NCBI GenBank assembly: GCA_964392365.1
Contig: CAYMPH010000018.1
Location: 1-64,000, forward strand
Source of the DNA: CAYMPH01 sp964392365
GTDB lineage: Bacteria > Spirochaetota > UBA4802 > UBA5550
DNA length: 64,000 bases
Direction of reading: 5' to 3'
The notes under the pieces: generated by a model
The model's database searches: none
What the model saw: the letters and a program-made list of their open reading frames with translations, nothing else
Told to the model about the DNA's origin: nothing
Program-made: the position numbers and the translations under genes
Shown: in pieces, positions 1-8,254 of the stretch
Position numbering within the stretch: the first letter of the stretch is position 1
How the letters are laid out: each line of letters starts with the position of its first letter

Positions 1-962
1 TAAAAGAAATACTCTCTCCGGTTGAGCCGTATTTAAGAGCTGTAGATGAGGATATCAAATTAAAACTTAGAACGGATGTTCCTCTAATTAATGATGGAGC
101 AATGCATCTTTTTAAAAGCGGCGGGAAAATGGTCAGGGCCGCTCTTGTTATTCTGTCAAGCGGTTTAAAAGGCCCGGTTCCGGATAAAACTGTAATGATT
201 GCAGGCGCAACTGAAATAGTTCATGCAGCTACGCTTATTCATGATGATATAATTGACAAGGCATTTCTGAGAAGAGGGGATATCTCTGTTTCTGAAAAAT
301 GGGGCAACAAGGTTGCAGTACTTGTCGGCGATTTCATGTACACAACCGGTCTTGACATTGTTGTATGCGACGGGAACCCGGCGCTTTTTCCTGTTATTGT
401 GGCAGGCACAAGTGATATGGTTCAGGGTGAATTGTATCAGCTGCAGTATTCAAATATTGATTCAATAAATGAAGAGCATTATTTTAAAATTATCGAACTT
501 AAAACTGCGCGTTTTATGGCAGCTTGCGTTAAGCTGGGGGCGGTAAAAGCCTCCTGCCCTGAAAAAGAATGCGATGAATTATATTCATTCGGATTGAACC
601 TGGGAATGGCATTTCAGATTATCGACGATATGCTGGATTTTACAAGTATCGGAGCTGATACAGGCAAGGATGCCTCCAATGATATTATTGACGGTAAAAT
701 AACTCTTCCGCTGTTATATCTTATAAACAGATCAACAGCTGAAGATTCAAAAGCAGTATTGGAATTCTGCAGGAAACCTGATCTTGAATCCATGCCGGAT
801 ATTATCAAAAGACTTGAAAATTCCCGGGCATTCGAATTCTGCAGGGAAAAAGCATCAGAGTATATAAACAATGCACTTGAAATTCTAACACCTTATCCGG
901 AGAGCAAATTTAAGAATGTATTGATTGAGCTTGCTCATTTTTTTCTTTACAGAAAAAATTGA
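1..962 (+). CDS. Polyprenyl (trans-isoprenyl) diphosphate synthase, 5' partial
   Basis: Condenses isopentenyl diphosphate with allylic diphosphates to make the polyprenyl chain for quinones or the cell-wall lipid carrier. The frame is open from nt 3 with no start in the window, so the gene begins upstream; about 319 residues are visible. The upstream codons read naturally as family N-terminus (LSPVEPYLRAVDEDIK), so the ATG at 102 is internal. Both aspartate-rich Mg-binding motifs are present: DDIID at nt 243-257, followed by the usual RRG, and DDMLD at nt 624-638. The GGKMVR motif for IPP binding lies just after nt 120. Chain length (farnesyl versus hepta/octaprenyl) cannot be told from the sequence. 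The gene ends 96 bp before the mini-TPR gene and may be co-transcribed with it. Confidence 0.93.
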   Translation, partial: KEILSPVEPYLRAVDEDIKLKLRTDVPLINDGAMHLFKSGGKMVRAALVILSSGLKGPVPDKTVMIAGATEIVHAATLIHDDIIDKAFLRRGDISVSEKWGNKVAVLVGDFMYTTGLDIVVCDGNPALFPVIVAGTSDMVQGELYQLQYSNIDSINEEHYFKIIELKTARFMAACVKLGAVKASCPEKECDELYSFGLNLGMAFQIIDDMLDFTSIGADTGKDASNDIIDGKITLPLLYLINRSTAEDSKAVLEFCRKPDLESMPDIIKRLENSRAFEFCREKASEYINNALEILTPYPESKFKNVLIELAHFFLYRKN

Positions 963-1058
963 TTATGAATATAATCCAGTATTGGGTTTTTTTAAGTTTT
1001 TCCCCTTCCTTTATATGAGGGATGAATAAGTAATAAATAAAATTTTCCGGGGGATTTT

Positions 1059-1280
1059 ATGATAACAAAGGAAAAAGAAGAAGTAATACAATATTACAAT
1101 CTGGGTCTTTCTGCTTATAAGCAGAGGAAATGGGATGATGCCATTAAAGCTTTTGAAATGGCTCTTAAAATTGATCCAAATGACGGCCCGTCAAAGCTTT
1201 ATCTTGAAAGAGCTCAGAATTACAAGCAGTCTCCTCCAGGTGATGATTGGGACGGCGTTTTTACTATGACAACAAAATAA
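1059..1280 (+). CDS. Mini TPR protein (73 aa) with a cyclase-type C-terminal tail
   Basis: A very short protein that is essentially one and a half tetratricopeptide repeats (residues 9-50: YNLGLSAYKQRKWDDAIKAF is a textbook TPR), followed by the tail PPGDDWDGVFTMTTK. From general knowledge, the tail resembles the PPP-x-DWDGV ending of the TPR region of many adenylate/guanylate cyclases, so this may be a detached cyclase tail that now works as a small adaptor. The start has a purine-rich site (GGGGGAT) 7-8 nt upstream. It sits 18 bp before the bactofilin gene, so the two are probably co-transcribed. No catalytic residues; cytoplasmic, presumably protein-protein interaction. Confidence 0.75.
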   Translation: MITKEKEEVIQYYNLGLSAYKQRKWDDAIKAFEMALKIDPNDGPSKLYLERAQNYKQSPPGDDWDGVFTMTTK

Positions 1281-1298
1281 GCGTTTACCGGAGTTTTT

Positions 1299-1724
1299 AT
1301 GGCGAAGAAAATTATACAGGTTAATAAAAATCCTGTTTATGATTTTGGTATGGTATCAACAGTTTTCGGGAAAGATACTGAATTTTCAGGCGATCTTGAA
1401 TTTAAGGAATCACTGCAGATAAATGGTTTGTTCAGCGGAGAAGTTCTTTCTGGCGGTTATCTCATTATAGGCGAGAGTGCTGTTGTTAAGGCAAATATCA
1501 AAGCTAAAACTGTTTTATTGTACGGAACAGTTCATGGAAATATTGAAGCAGTGACCAGGCTTGAAATTTATCCTAACGGAAAACTGTATGGAAATATCCG
1601 TACCGGAAAACTTAAAATTTCAGACGGTGTTGTTTTCGAGGGCAAGTGCGAGATGATTAAGCCTGATGAAAAAAAGGGTAAGAAAGAATCTTCCCAGTCA
1701 GAAGATGCTAAAGAATCAGCCTGA
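1299..1724 (+). CDS. Bactofilin-family polymer-forming cytoskeletal protein
   Basis: 141 residues with the bactofilin (DUF583) beta-helical core from about residue 23 to 120, shown by the repeating hydrophobic/glycine rungs (GDLEFKESLQINGLFSGEV, GYLIIGESAVVKANIKAK, GTVHGNIEAVTRLEIYPNG, GNIRTGKLKISDGVVFEGKCEM) and a charged, disordered C-terminus (KKGKKESSQSEDAKESA). Bactofilins self-assemble into filaments at the membrane and scaffold cell-wall or envelope enzymes. Length and layout are typical. The end of the gene overlaps the start of the radical SAM gene. Confidence 0.92.
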   Translation: MAKKIIQVNKNPVYDFGMVSTVFGKDTEFSGDLEFKESLQINGLFSGEVLSGGYLIIGESAVVKANIKAKTVLLYGTVHGNIEAVTRLEIYPNGKLYGNIRTGKLKISDGVVFEGKCEMIKPDEKKGKKESSQSEDAKESA

Positions 1725-2715
1725 AAATAAAGAAGCATTATTCTATGAAAAAAACGGCAGGGAAGTTAAATGCCTGCTCTGCCCCCATTATTGCAAAGTA
1801 GCACCAGGAAAATCCGGTATATGCGGCGTAAGATCAAACCAGGATGGAATTCTTAAAACAGAAATCTATGGCCTGGTAACCGGTTCCTCTCTTGACCCTA
1901 TCGAAAAAAAACCTCTGTATCATTATTATCCCGGGAGCAGTATTTTTTCTATAGGCACAAAGGGCTGCAATATGAAATGCCCCTACTGCCAGAACTGGCA
2001 TATATCACAGAACTTAAATGCCCGCGCATCATTTTATTTGCCGCAGCAGATTGTTGAAACTGCATTAAATTATAATTCAATAGGAATTGCATATACATAT
2101 TCAGAGCCTGCAATATGGATCGAATATGTATTGGATACTTCAAGACTCGCTGCAGCAAAGGGCTTGAAAAATGTTCTGGTCACAAACGGATATATCAATC
2201 AGGAACCGCTTGATGAATTGCTGAAAACAACTGATGCCATGAATATAGATCTTAAAACATTTAAAGAGGATACATATAAAAAAATTCACAAAGCAGGTCT
2301 TGCTGATATCAAAGCTGCGATAGAAACTGCTGCCGGTAAAGGCTGTCATATCGAAATTACCACTCTGATAGTTACAGCCATTAATGATACAATGGATGAG
2401 ATGATGGCTATCGCAGATTATATTTCATCAATCGATAAGAATATTCCGTGGCATATATCCCGTTACTATCCGAATTATAAATATGATAAGCCTGAAACCA
2501 GCATAGAATTTATGCTTGATGTCTATAGAGAAGCTTCGGAAAAACTGAATTTTGTTTATACAGGGAATATTCCTTATAATGCAGCAGGTTCTGATACGGT
2601 TTGTTCTTCTTGCGGAAATTTACTGATAAAGCGAAAAGGCTATTCTGTAGAAATAAAAGGGCTGAACAATGATAAGTGCGGCAAGTGCGGACATGATGCA
2701 GAAATAATCATCTGA
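1705..2715 (+). CDS. amrS: AmmeMemoRadiSam-type radical SAM enzyme (AmrS-like, PFL-activase related)
   Basis: Radical SAM protein with the CxxxCxxC cluster motif CNMKCPYC at nt 1966-1989. A cysteine-rich N-terminal segment precedes it (CLLCPHYC...GICGVR) and a C-terminal zinc ribbon follows (CSSCGNLL...CGKCG). This layout is that of the AmmeMemoRadiSam system radical SAM protein, related to pyruvate-formate-lyase activating enzymes; the substrate of the family is not established. I chose ATG 1705, because family members begin a few residues before EALFYEK. An in-frame ATG at 1666 would add 13 basic residues and overlap bactofilin by 59 nt instead of 20. Neither start has a convincing Shine-Dalgarno. 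The usual AMMECR1 and Memo partners are not in the window. Confidence 0.88.
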   Translation: MLKNQPENKEALFYEKNGREVKCLLCPHYCKVAPGKSGICGVRSNQDGILKTEIYGLVTGSSLDPIEKKPLYHYYPGSSIFSIGTKGCNMKCPYCQNWHISQNLNARASFYLPQQIVETALNYNSIGIAYTYSEPAIWIEYVLDTSRLAAAKGLKNVLVTNGYINQEPLDELLKTTDAMNIDLKTFKEDTYKKIHKAGLADIKAAIETAAGKGCHIEITTLIVTAINDTMDEMMAIADYISSIDKNIPWHISRYYPNYKYDKPETSIEFMLDVYREASEKLNFVYTGNIPYNAAGSDTVCSSCGNLLIKRKGYSVEIKGLNNDKCGKCGHDAEIII

Positions 2716-2762
2716 TAAGTTTTTTGGATTTAATTACAAGCCGCTTGAAACGGAATAGTTTT

Positions 2763-3917
2763 TTACAATTTTTTTATGCAGATAATTGTTATATCATCCT
2801 CCTGTATCGAATAGTCAGTAAATTCATAAAGAGAACTTAGAACATCAAGTATAATAGAATTGGAATCGGATTTATCAGCATTAATCATAGCATTTATTAA
2901 ACGTTCCTCTCCAAACATTTCAGTTTTATCACCTGACCATGCTTCAGTTATTCCATCTGAATACATTAATAAAATGTCGCCGCTTTTCATTTTAAATTTC
3001 GTATCAATATAAACAGCTTTGTTTGATACTCCGAGCATTGTGCCTTTTGTTTTTATCCAGGAAAATTTACCCTCATTGGAGTGGTACAGTAATGAGGGCG
3101 GATGTCCTGCAGAGCTGTATGTTATTTCTCCGGTTCCTGTGTTAATATCACAAATTGCTGCAGTTGCGAGATAATAATTATTTGATAGATTATTTGTCAT
3201 GTCATTGTTGACACTTTGAATTATCTCTGAAGGCGGCAGCAGGTCTTTCTGGAAAATCCGGAAAAGGCTTCTTATTTCATTGCCTATATATGATGTGGCA
3301 ATTCCATGGCCTGCGACATCACATACTATGAGCCGTGTATTATTTTCCGAGTATCTGACTCCATCTAGAAAATCTCCTGAAAGATCCTCAGCAGGCAGCA
3401 TTGAAAATGTTATATCAAAATTTTGTATATTTTTGAAATCAGGAAGAAATGAAGCCTGTATTTCCCTGACTTTGAAGATTTCATTTTTAAACCGATCCAT
3501 CTCGTGTTTTTCAAACAGTTTGAGTCTGTTGTAATCAACTGCTTTTAGAAGTGTTTTTTTAAACATCTGTGAATCAATAGGCTTTATAATGTAGTCAAAA
3601 ACGCCAAGTCTCATTGTATCAATTATAGCTTTTGATGTTTCAACTGCAGTCTGAACGAGAATAACCGGTTCAGCAACTAATTCTTTTATGGCTGATATTA
3701 ATTGATATCCGTCCATATCCGGAAGAATCATATCAACAATAAAAATTGAGTATTTATTTTTGCGGATAAGCTCGATCGCGGGTTTACCCTCAGCTGCAGT
3801 TTGGATCGGGAGGCCGATTTCAATGCAGAGGTATTCAATAAATTTTCTTGCAGTTGCTGAATCTTCAACAATTAAAACAGGGTCTATTGTTTTTATATAT
3901 CTATTAAGTTTATCCAT
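2763..3917 (-). CDS. Response regulator with SpoIIE/RsbU-type PP2C phosphatase output
   Basis: 384 residues. Receiver domain at about 12-128: acidic pair E18/D19, phosphoacceptor D62 in IVDMILPDMDG, conserved K112 in the IIKPID motif. A linker follows, then a PP2C-type SpoIIE domain at about 155-384 with metal-binding motifs DLSGDFLDG, CDVAGHGIA, SSAGHPPSLLY, MYSDGITEAW and the final EDDITIICI. In this architecture (RsbU/RssB-like) phosphorylation of the receiver controls dephosphorylation of a STAS anti-anti-sigma protein. No STAS gene is adjacent; candidates in the window are at 52931-53323 and 49632-49991. Converges on amrS with 47 bp between stops. Confidence 0.92.
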   Translation of the reverse strand: MDKLNRYIKTIDPVLIVEDSATARKFIEYLCIEIGLPIQTAAEGKPAIELIRKNKYSIFIVDMILPDMDGYQLISAIKELVAEPVILVQTAVETSKAIIDTMRLGVFDYIIKPIDSQMFKKTLLKAVDYNRLKLFEKHEMDRFKNEIFKVREIQASFLPDFKNIQNFDITFSMLPAEDLSGDFLDGVRYSENNTRLIVCDVAGHGIATSYIGNEIRSLFRIFQKDLLPPSEIIQSVNNDMTNNLSNNYYLATAAICDINTGTGEITYSSAGHPPSLLYHSNEGKFSWIKTKGTMLGVSNKAVYIDTKFKMKSGDILLMYSDGITEAWSGDKTEMFGEERLINAMINADKSDSNSIILDVLSSLYEFTDYSIQEDDITIICIKKL

Positions 3918-4255
3918 TATAGTTATGAATTATTATATTTATAAAAAAATGAAAGCATTATTTTAACAATATATTAATTCTAAAGCCTAAGTTCAATAAA
4001 GTAATATTTACATTTGTTAAATAATCAAAAATTTTCATAAAATTACAGTAAACAGGTATAATTATGGTACTAATAACATTATTTGGCTGATATTTAATGG
4101 GAAAATGGTTAAATACTTGATTCCCAATAAAAAAATTTAAAATCTTTATAAATCCTTTAAAAAAACTTTATATGTTCAACCGTAAATCTTTTTTTAATTG
4201 ACAACTGGTAAAATTTTATAAAGATGTAGTTATATATTGAAAAAATGGAAATGAA
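3918..4255. other. AT-rich intergenic region between divergent phosphatase and pssA
   Basis: 338 bp, very A+T rich, with no supported gene. It must hold promoters for both divergent genes. A TTGACA lies at 4198-4203 on the + strand, but no well-spaced TATAAT follows, so no promoter is called. No hairpin terminator or repeat was seen. Confidence 0.5.
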
Positions 4256-4990
4256 ATGAAGAAACCCCGATCGATTATCCCGAATTTATTTACTATGGCC
4301 AATATGCTTATCGGTTTTGTAGCTATAATTTTTGCAAGCAGAGGAGACTCGGTTTCACTTGCTTATGCCGGGATTATGATTTTTATTGCATCATTTTTTG
4401 ATCTTGCTGACGGCGCAATTGCCCGCGCTTTAAATGTTCAGAGTTCTATGGGTGTTCAGCTCGATTCTCTTGCTGATGCAATATCATACGGCATAGCTCC
4501 TGGCATAATTGTTTATCAGGCATTTCTTATAAAACTGCCGGAAATAGGATGCGGTTTTAATTACGGTATTTTAATTGCTTCAATTTATCCGACTTGCGCT
4601 GTTTACAGGCTTGCACGGTTTAATTTAACAGAAAAGGCCAAGGGATTTAACGGCCTGCCTTCACCAGCTGCTGGAATATTTATTACTTCATTTGCTGCTT
4701 TAACTCCATTGAATTTTCCTGTTATCGGAGATATAAGTTATAATCTGCCGATTGAAGTTTTTATTGTTATTTATATAATTGTAAGTTTAATAATGGTAAC
4801 CACTATCGATTACAGCAAAATTTTTAATGATGTTGTAAAAAAAGGCATTGTCCCGATAATCGCAACAATAATTTTTATAGTTCTAATGCTGGTTTTCCTG
4901 AAAATGTGGGCGGTTCTTATTGTAACCGGGATTTATATTATTGGCGGAGTCCTTATTCATCTGGTTAAGTTGTTTTTGAAAAAAAAATAA
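4256..4990 (+). CDS. pssA: CDP-diacylglycerol--serine O-phosphatidyltransferase
   Basis: Integral membrane enzyme that transfers phosphatidyl from CDP-diacylglycerol to serine, the first step toward phosphatidylethanolamine. The CDP-alcohol phosphotransferase signature is complete: D52-G53-x2-A56-R57-x8-G66-x3-D70-x3-D74. The N-terminal IPNLFTMANMLIGF and NLTEKAKGFNGLPSPAAG stretches are typical of the bacterial type II PssA. About seven or eight hydrophobic segments; 244 residues is a normal length. The ribosome site is weak (GGAAATGAA). No decarboxylase gene (psd) is adjacent. Confidence 0.93.
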   Translation: MKKPRSIIPNLFTMANMLIGFVAIIFASRGDSVSLAYAGIMIFIASFFDLADGAIARALNVQSSMGVQLDSLADAISYGIAPGIIVYQAFLIKLPEIGCGFNYGILIASIYPTCAVYRLARFNLTEKAKGFNGLPSPAAGIFITSFAALTPLNFPVIGDISYNLPIEVFIVIYIIVSLIMVTTIDYSKIFNDVVKKGIVPIIATIIFIVLMLVFLKMWAVLIVTGIYIIGGVLIHLVKLFLKKK

Positions 4991-5102
4991 CTTAACTCCT
5001 GTCTAGATTTCTTTATATAATAATTCATTACATTGGATGAATTGCCTCCTTCAATTGATTTAAAGTTATAAATGTCAAAGAATGAATTAGAATATTTTTT
5101 AT

Positions 5103-5183
5103 AATTCCCGCGTAGGCGATAGCCTGCACCCACGGGTGAATCTAATTCTGCAGTCTGGATCCCCGTTTCCACTGGGATTACAA
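5103..5183. repeat. Dispersed-type palindromic intergenic repeat (GC-rich)
   Basis: In an otherwise AT-rich 315-bp gap (4991-5305) sits an island of two back-to-back stem arms. One starts AATTCCCGCGTAGGC and closes near CACGGGTGAAT; the second is CTGGATCCCCGTTTCCACTG followed by GGGATTACA. The wording CTGGATCCCCG...GGGATTACA is that of the extragenic palindromic repeats scattered through many bacterial genomes. The rest of the gap shows nothing beyond the promoter region for moaC. Confidence 0.6.
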
Positions 5184-5305
5184 GAAAATATAAATTTCTA
5201 TTGAATTTACAAATCGTTAATTATTTCGTTGAAAGCATTAAAAAACCGGTAAATTTTACTTAAAGATTTAAGCAGCGGAAAAATTTTTTATCAGGAGAAA
5301 AAAAA

Positions 5306-5785
5306 TTGGAATTTTCCCATTATTCAAAAGATGGAACATCGGTTATGGTGGATGTTTCAGATAAAAAAATTACATTCAGAACTGCGAAAGCATACGGTTT
5401 TGTAAAAATGAAACCTGAGACACTTGATCTTGTTGAGAAAAATCTTCTTCCAAAAGGGAATCTTTTTGAAATTGCAAAAATAGCAGGAATTCTTGGAGCA
5501 AAAAAAAATTCTGAATTGATCCCCATGTGTCATCCCTTGAATATTTCCTATGTCGGCGTTGATCTTAAAATGGATCGTAAATTATGCGGCATTTCCATTT
5601 TTTCTGAAATAAGACTGGAGGGCAAAACCGGCGCTGAGATGGAAGCTCTTGCTGCTGTATCCATTGCAGCTCTTACAGTTTATGATATGTGTAAAGCTGT
5701 TGATAAAGAGATGATTATTGAAAATTTGAAATTAATTGAGAAAACTGGAGGAAAATCAGACTTTAAGCTGGATAATTTCAATTAA
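5306..5785 (+). CDS. moaC: Cyclic pyranopterin monophosphate synthase MoaC
   Basis: Second half of the first step of molybdenum cofactor synthesis: converts the MoaA product to cyclic pyranopterin monophosphate. 159 residues. Family motifs are MCHPL at 74-78, the helix GKTGAEMEALAAVSIAALTV leading into YDMCKA at 106-131, and KTGGKSD at 146-152. Translation starts at a TTG supported by AGGAGA at 5293-5298 with suitable spacing, and the residues after it (FSHYSKDGTSVMVDVSDK) match the family N-terminus. No other moa/moe gene is nearby, so the gene is isolated from its pathway. Confidence 0.95.
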   Translation: MEFSHYSKDGTSVMVDVSDKKITFRTAKAYGFVKMKPETLDLVEKNLLPKGNLFEIAKIAGILGAKKNSELIPMCHPLNISYVGVDLKMDRKLCGISIFSEIRLEGKTGAEMEALAAVSIAALTVYDMCKAVDKEMIIENLKLIEKTGGKSDFKLDNFN

Positions 5786-5892
5786 TGTAAATTAATGCTG
5801 ATTAATTTTAATTTCTTTAAAATTTAATATTATTCCGCTATATTCTTATATAAATACCTTTAAATGCCAATAAACGTCTATAAATGATGTTG

Positions 5893-5921
5893 TTGATTTA
5901 TTAAATCTGATATATTATTAT
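5893..5921 (+). promoter_or_regulatory. Probable sigma-70-type promoter of groESL
   Basis: TTGATT at 5893-5898 and TATTAT at 5916-5921 are separated by 17 bp, directly upstream of the CIRCE element. Transcription would begin inside the operator, the classic arrangement for HrcA repression. Confidence 0.6.
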
Positions 5922-5922
5922 C

Positions 5923-5954
5923 CTGTTAGCACTCATTAAAGCGAGTGCTAACAG
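5923..5954. promoter_or_regulatory. CIRCE operator (HrcA binding site)
   Basis: Perfect inverted repeat with 12-bp arms, CTGTTAGCACTC and GAGTGCTAACAG, around an 8-nt spacer (5935-5942). The core TTAGCACTC/GAGTGCTAA is the CIRCE consensus bound by the heat-shock repressor HrcA; the textbook spacer is 9 nt, so this copy is one shorter. It lies about 100 bp upstream of groES. hrcA itself is not in the window. Confidence 0.93.
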
Positions 5955-6052
5955 TTTTTATATATATCGTGATATATATAAAAATGAGATTTTTATCACG
6001 TAAAAAACAACTATTTATGTTTAAAATAATTAAAAAATTTTAGGAGGCTAAA

Positions 6053-6340
6053 GTGGCAATTAAACCAATTGGAGATCGTCTGCTTGTTGAAGTTCTTGAA
6101 GCAGAAGTAGAAAAAGTCGGTTCGATTTATGTACCTGATACAGCTAAAGAAAAACCCAATCAGGGTAAAGTAGCAGCTGTTGGTGAAGGCAGAAGAGGAG
6201 AAAATGACAAGCTGATTCCTTTAACTGTTAAAAAAGGCGACAAAATTCTTTATGGAAAGTATTCAGGAACAGAGATTGAATATGAAGGTAAAAAGTATCT
6301 GATTATTCAGGAAAGCGAAGTTCTAGCTGTGATTGAATAA
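6053..6340 (+). CDS. groES: Co-chaperonin GroES (Hsp10)
   Basis: 95-residue lid of the GroEL folding chamber. The opening IKPIGDRLLVEVLEAE, the mobile-loop region around residues 20-33 (VGSIYVPDTAKEKPNQGKV) and the end YEGKKYLIIQESEVLAVI are typical. Starts at GTG 6053, set by a strong AGGAGG at 6042-6047. First gene of the CIRCE-controlled operon, 52 bp before groEL. Confidence 0.97.
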   Translation: MAIKPIGDRLLVEVLEAEVEKVGSIYVPDTAKEKPNQGKVAAVGEGRRGENDKLIPLTVKKGDKILYGKYSGTEIEYEGKKYLIIQESEVLAVIE

Positions 6341-6392
6341 TCCGGCAAATATTAAAATTATTATTATTAAATATCATTGAAAGGGGAGACAA

Positions 6393-8039
6393 ATGGCTAA
6401 AATTTTAAAATACAGTGATGATGCAAGAAGATCAATTTATGAAGGTGTTGTTAAGCTTGCAGATGCGGTACAGGCAACACTCGGACCTCGCGGAAGAAAT
6501 GTTGTTATAGATAAAAAATTCGGTTCTCCAACTGTTACAAAAGACGGAGTAACTGTTGCAAAAGAAATTGAGCTTGATGATCCATTCGAAAACATGGGAG
6601 CTCAAATGGTTAAGGAAGTAGCAACAAAAACAAACGATATTGCAGGTGATGGAACAACAACTGCTACTATACTTGCTGCTGCTATATTTAAGGAATCCTT
6701 GAAAAATGTTACTGCCGGCGCTAATCCTATGGACCTTAAAAGAGGAATAGATAAAGGCGTTGAGGCTGCTGTAAATTATATAGCTTCATCAGCAAGAGAA
6801 ATTAAAGATAAAAAAGAAATAGCTCAGGTTGCTTCAATTTCAGCTAATAATGATGAGACTATCGGTAATCTGATTGCTGATGCAATGGATAAAGTAGGCA
6901 AGGATGGAGTTATTACTGTTGAGGAAGCTAAATCAATAGATACAACTCTTGAAGTTGTTGAGGGTATGCAGTTTGATAGAGGATATATATCTCCTTATAT
7001 GGTAACAGATACTGAATCTATGGAAGCGGTTTTTGAAAATCCATTCATTCTCATACACGATAAAAAAATATCTTCAATGAAAGATCTTCTTCCGCTTCTT
7101 GAAAAAGTTGCTCAGGCTGGAAAGCCTTTAGTAATAATTTCTGAGGAAGTTGAAGGAGAAGCTCTTGCAACAATAGTTGTAAATACTTTGAGAAAAACTA
7201 TCAGCTGTGTGGCTGTTAAGGCTCCTGGATTCGGCGATAGAAGAAAAGCTATGCTTGAGGATATTGCTGTATTAACCAAGGGTCAGGTTGTTTCTGATGA
7301 TCTTGGAATGAAGCTTGAAAACACAACACTTGAAATGCTTGGAAAAGCAAAAAAAGTAATTGTTGATAAGGAAAATACAACTATTATCGAAGGTGCAGGA
7401 ACACAGAAAGATGTTCAATCAAGAATTTCACAAATTCAGAAACAGATAGATGATTCAACATCAGATTATGATATTGAAAAACTTCAGGAAAGAAAAGCCA
7501 AGCTTGCAGGCGGAGTTGCTGTAATAAATGTCGGCGCTGCTACAGAGATTGAGCTGAAAGAGAAAAAAGCAAGAGTTGAAGACGCTCTATCTGCAACAAG
7601 ATCAGCTGTTGAGGAAGGTATCGTACCAGGCGGCGGACTTACACTTATATATGCTCAGAAAGCAGTTTTATCAATGGCAAAAGATCTTGCAGGCGATGAG
7701 AAAATCGGCGCTATTATTATTGCGAAAGCAATGGAAGCTCCTATGAGAATGATTGCAAATAATGCAGGTCTTGAAGGTTCAGTTATTGTTGAGCAGGCAA
7801 AAACAGAAAAACCTGGTATTGGTTTCAATGCAGCAAGTTTGGAATGGGTTGATCTGATTAAAGCCGGAATTATTGATCCTGCTAAAGTTGTAAGATCAGC
7901 TCTTCAGAATGCAGCATCTGTTTCAGGAATGCTTTGTACAACTGAAGTTCTTATTACAGATAAAAAAGAAGAAAGTTCATCTTCTCCTGCAATGCCTGGA
8001 ATGGGCGGCGGAATGGGCGGAATGGGCGGAATGTACTAA
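6393..8039 (+). CDS. groEL: Chaperonin GroEL (Hsp60)
   Basis: Full-length 548-residue chaperonin. ATP-binding GDGTTTAT is at 85-92, the equatorial GPRGRNVV at 31-38, and the C-terminus is the characteristic repeat GGGMGGMGGMY. Preceded by AGGGGAG. Forms the tetradecameric ring that, with GroES, folds client proteins in the cytosol. Second gene of the operon and followed by a strong terminator. Codon use and sequence are uniform, with no sign of transfer. Confidence 0.98.
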   Translation: MAKILKYSDDARRSIYEGVVKLADAVQATLGPRGRNVVIDKKFGSPTVTKDGVTVAKEIELDDPFENMGAQMVKEVATKTNDIAGDGTTTATILAAAIFKESLKNVTAGANPMDLKRGIDKGVEAAVNYIASSAREIKDKKEIAQVASISANNDETIGNLIADAMDKVGKDGVITVEEAKSIDTTLEVVEGMQFDRGYISPYMVTDTESMEAVFENPFILIHDKKISSMKDLLPLLEKVAQAGKPLVIISEEVEGEALATIVVNTLRKTISCVAVKAPGFGDRRKAMLEDIAVLTKGQVVSDDLGMKLENTTLEMLGKAKKVIVDKENTTIIEGAGTQKDVQSRISQIQKQIDDSTSDYDIEKLQERKAKLAGGVAVINVGAATEIELKEKKARVEDALSATRSAVEEGIVPGGGLTLIYAQKAVLSMAKDLAGDEKIGAIIIAKAMEAPMRMIANNAGLEGSVIVEQAKTEKPGIGFNAASLEWVDLIKAGIIDPAKVVRSALQNAASVSGMLCTTEVLITDKKEESSSSPAMPGMGGGMGGMGGMY

Positions 8040-8065
8040 GATTAAAAATTTAAACAGAATTATAT

Positions 8066-8100
8066 ATAAAGAGGCGTCTGAAAGGGCGCCTCTTTTTTTT
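8066..8100 (+). terminator. Rho-independent terminator of groESL
   Basis: Nine-bp stem AAAGAGGCG (8068-8076) / CGCCTCTTT (8087-8095) with a 10-nt loop, running into eight or more T residues. Closes the groESL operon. Confidence 0.92.
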
Positions 8101-8254
8101 ATTAAATATAATTTCCAATCTTACTAAAAATCCGGAATATCTATCTATTAAATAAATCTATTTTTGTTAGTTCCTTTCTAAATTCATTGATTTACAATAT
8201 AATTTATACTTCATTTTATATTTCAGCATGTTCAGATAAAAACCGATTATATAT

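Noticed and set aside
4957..5172. 71-codon open frame on the minus strand after pssA
   Set aside because: It runs through the palindromic repeat and into pssA; no start context.
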